The translations under genes and the position numbers were made by a program. Shown piece by piece: positions 50,507-51,599 of a DNA stretch of 51,599 bases. The notes beneath the pieces were generated by a model that did not search any database, was not told the origin of the DNA, and saw only the letters and a list, made by a program, of their open reading frames with translations. Source of the stretch: Chloroflexota bacterium (GTDB lineage: Bacteria > Chloroflexota > Anaerolineae > J036 > Brachytrichaceae); assembly GCA_023382055.1 (NCBI GenBank), contig JAMCQN010000035.1, forward strand, positions 1-51,599, given 5' to 3'. Every line of letters starts with the position of its first letter. Position 1 is the first letter of the stretch.

Positions 50507-51310
50507 ATGAGCATCGGAAAACTAATACGCCTGAATCGCATTTTCTCTCATCCTTCCGGTCGACTGTGCTCTGTCGCGGTTGACCATTTCATCGCTTATG
50601 GACAGGGGCTGCCGCCGGGGCTGCGCCACATCGGTGCAACGCTGGAAGCGATCGCCGCCGCGCGCCCGGACGCCGTGACCATGCACAAAGGGATCGCCAT
50701 GCACGCGTGGACGCCCTACGCCGGGCGCATCCCGCTGATCCTGCAGAGCAGCACTATCCGCATCGACGACACCGCGATGGAACAGATTGCCAGCCCCGAA
50801 GACGCCGTGCGGCTGGGCGCGGACGCCTTCGCTGTCGCGGCGTTTGTGCGCGGCCCGACCGAGGCTGTTTATCTGCGCCGCGTGGCCGATTCCGTGCGCG
50901 AGGCCGCGCGTTTCGACATCCCCGTCATCTGCCACATTTACCCGCGCGATTACGCTGATGGCGCGCAGATTTCCTATACGCCCGATAACATCGCGTGGGC
51001 GGCGCGCTGCGCCGTCGAAGCCGGCGCCGACGTGGTCAAGACCCCCTACTGCGGGGATGTCGCCGCATTCGGCCAGATCGTCGCCGATTGCCCCGTTCCG
51101 CTGGTTGCCGCAGGCGGCCCGCAGTCGCAGACGCTGGAACTGGCGCTGGGCATGATGGCTGAGGTGGTGCAGAGTGGCGCGCGCGGCGCGACCATCGGGC
51201 GCAACATCTGGGGATTCCAGCATATTTCTGCCGCAGTGAACGCTTTTAAGGCTGTGATCCACGACGGTCAGACGCCGCAGGCTGCACTGCAACTGGCCGG
51301 GCTGGCCTAG
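50507..51310 (+). CDS. DeoC/class I fructose-bisphosphate-aldolase family (LacD-like)
   Basis: 267 residues. TIM-barrel aldolase: VAVDHFIAYGQGLP, PDAVTMHKGIAM, Schiff-base Lys178 in ADVVKTPYCGD, PVPLVAAGGPQSQ, GATIGRNIWGFQHISAAVNAF. The family cleaves fructose-bisphosphate, tagatose-bisphosphate or deoxyribose-5-phosphate. A PfkB kinase follows 76 bases downstream, so together they probably phosphorylate and cleave a sugar. Confidence 0.9.
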   Translation: MSIGKLIRLNRIFSHPSGRLCSVAVDHFIAYGQGLPPGLRHIGATLEAIAAARPDAVTMHKGIAMHAWTPYAGRIPLILQSSTIRIDDTAMEQIASPEDAVRLGADAFAVAAFVRGPTEAVYLRRVADSVREAARFDIPVICHIYPRDYADGAQISYTPDNIAWAARCAVEAGADVVKTPYCGDVAAFGQIVADCPVPLVAAGGPQSQTLELALGMMAEVVQSGARGATIGRNIWGFQHISAAVNAFKAVIHDGQTPQAALQLAGLA

Positions 51311-51386
51311 GGTTTGTCGGGGAGAAGCCGGACTTCCGCGATAGTCAAATGGTTTCTATCACGTTGCACTAATCCGAGGTGGCGGT

Positions 51387-51599
51387 ATGGGTGCGCAGTG
51401 GGATGTGCTTGGGTTTGGCGCAGTGACCGTCGACGACCTGATTTACGTCGAACAGTACCCGTTGCCCGACATGAAAGTGGCCGTGCTGGATCAGCAGCGC
51501 CACGGCGGCGGCCTGGTCGGGACGGCGCTGGTGGCGGCGGCGCGGCTGGGAGCGCTTGCGGCCTATGCCGGCATCCTGGGCGACGATGACCTCTCGAAC
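51387..51599 (+). CDS. PfkB-family carbohydrate kinase (N-terminal part, runs off the edge)
   Basis: ATG 51387, GAGGTGGCGGT upstream. The frame reads WDVLGFGAVTVDDLIYVEQYPLPD, then the PfkB signature region HGGGLVGTALVAAARLGALAAYAG-ILGDDD. It is open to the window end. Ribokinase-fold sugar or nucleoside kinase; the partner of the aldolase upstream. Confidence 0.9.
   Translation, partial: MGAQWDVLGFGAVTVDDLIYVEQYPLPDMKVAVLDQQRHGGGLVGTALVAAARLGALAAYAGILGDDDLSN

Overview
The window looks like about 51.6 kb of a GC-rich, free-living bacterial chromosome. It is most probably an uncultured member of the Chloroflexota (Anaerolineae-like). That placement is inferred from the gene mix (peptide deformylase, prfA, prmC, gyrA, FemAB-type and CelD-type acyltransferases, bPH-domain membrane proteins, a livHMGF operon, many GNATs, many glycoside hydrolases and esterases), from intergenic heptamer arrays, and from long spacer-rich intergenic regions. 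No rRNA or marker tree is available to prove it. One tRNA gene, tRNA-Pro(CGG), is present.

Layout: 1-500 holds two gene remnants, one the C-terminal half of a uracil-DNA-glycosylase-like protein. 513-4233 (minus) is a two-component set with an unusual three-PDZ membrane protein between regulator and kinase. 4270-6208 (plus) is a GT4 + WecG/TagA glycosyltransferase pair. 6243-12499 (plus) holds a cNMP-binding/PH membrane protein, def, an acyltransferase, prfA, prmC and a HAD phosphatase. 12483-13100 (minus) holds a methyltransferase fragment, a perfect-stem terminator and a 54-residue membrane protein. 13199-17629 is an Lrp/AsnC regulator convergent with a tight four-gene operon of three ATP-grasp ligases and one GNAT, which looks like an undescribed peptide-forming pathway. 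18033-20357 is a TIM-barrel glycosidase-like protein divergent from an SDR, separated by facing heptanucleotide arrays.

20479-24090 is a clearly AT-richer, presumably acquired island: DNA methyltransferase, AAA ATPase and HNH nuclease. It resembles Septu (PtuA/PtuB) with an added modification enzyme and a large unknown N-terminal domain on the ATPase. 24252-27624 holds a VUT/YhhQ transporter, a GH172 protein, a double GNAT and a small membrane protein. 27665-33517 is a branched-chain-amino-acid-type ABC transporter operon preceded by two back-to-back near-consensus promoters sharing one dyad and by a long leader. A second periplasmic-binding lipoprotein, tRNA-Pro and FemAB follow.

36074-45727 is mostly carbohydrate and small-molecule catabolism: GH1, PhyH dioxygenase, two esterases, a lactonase-type amidohydrolase, a UroD-like protein, an enolase-superfamily dehydratase and a VOC protein. 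45861-49987 is gyrA, a CPBP protease and a five-heme NapC-like cytochrome. A repeat-rich gap with a 156-bp tandem unit follows. The end holds a DeoC/FBA-class aldolase and the start of a PfkB kinase, probably one sugar pathway.

The most notable candidates are the ATPase/HNH/methyltransferase island, the triple ATP-grasp operon, the paired heptamer arrays, and a family of perfect 16-bp hairpins sharing the same tip.
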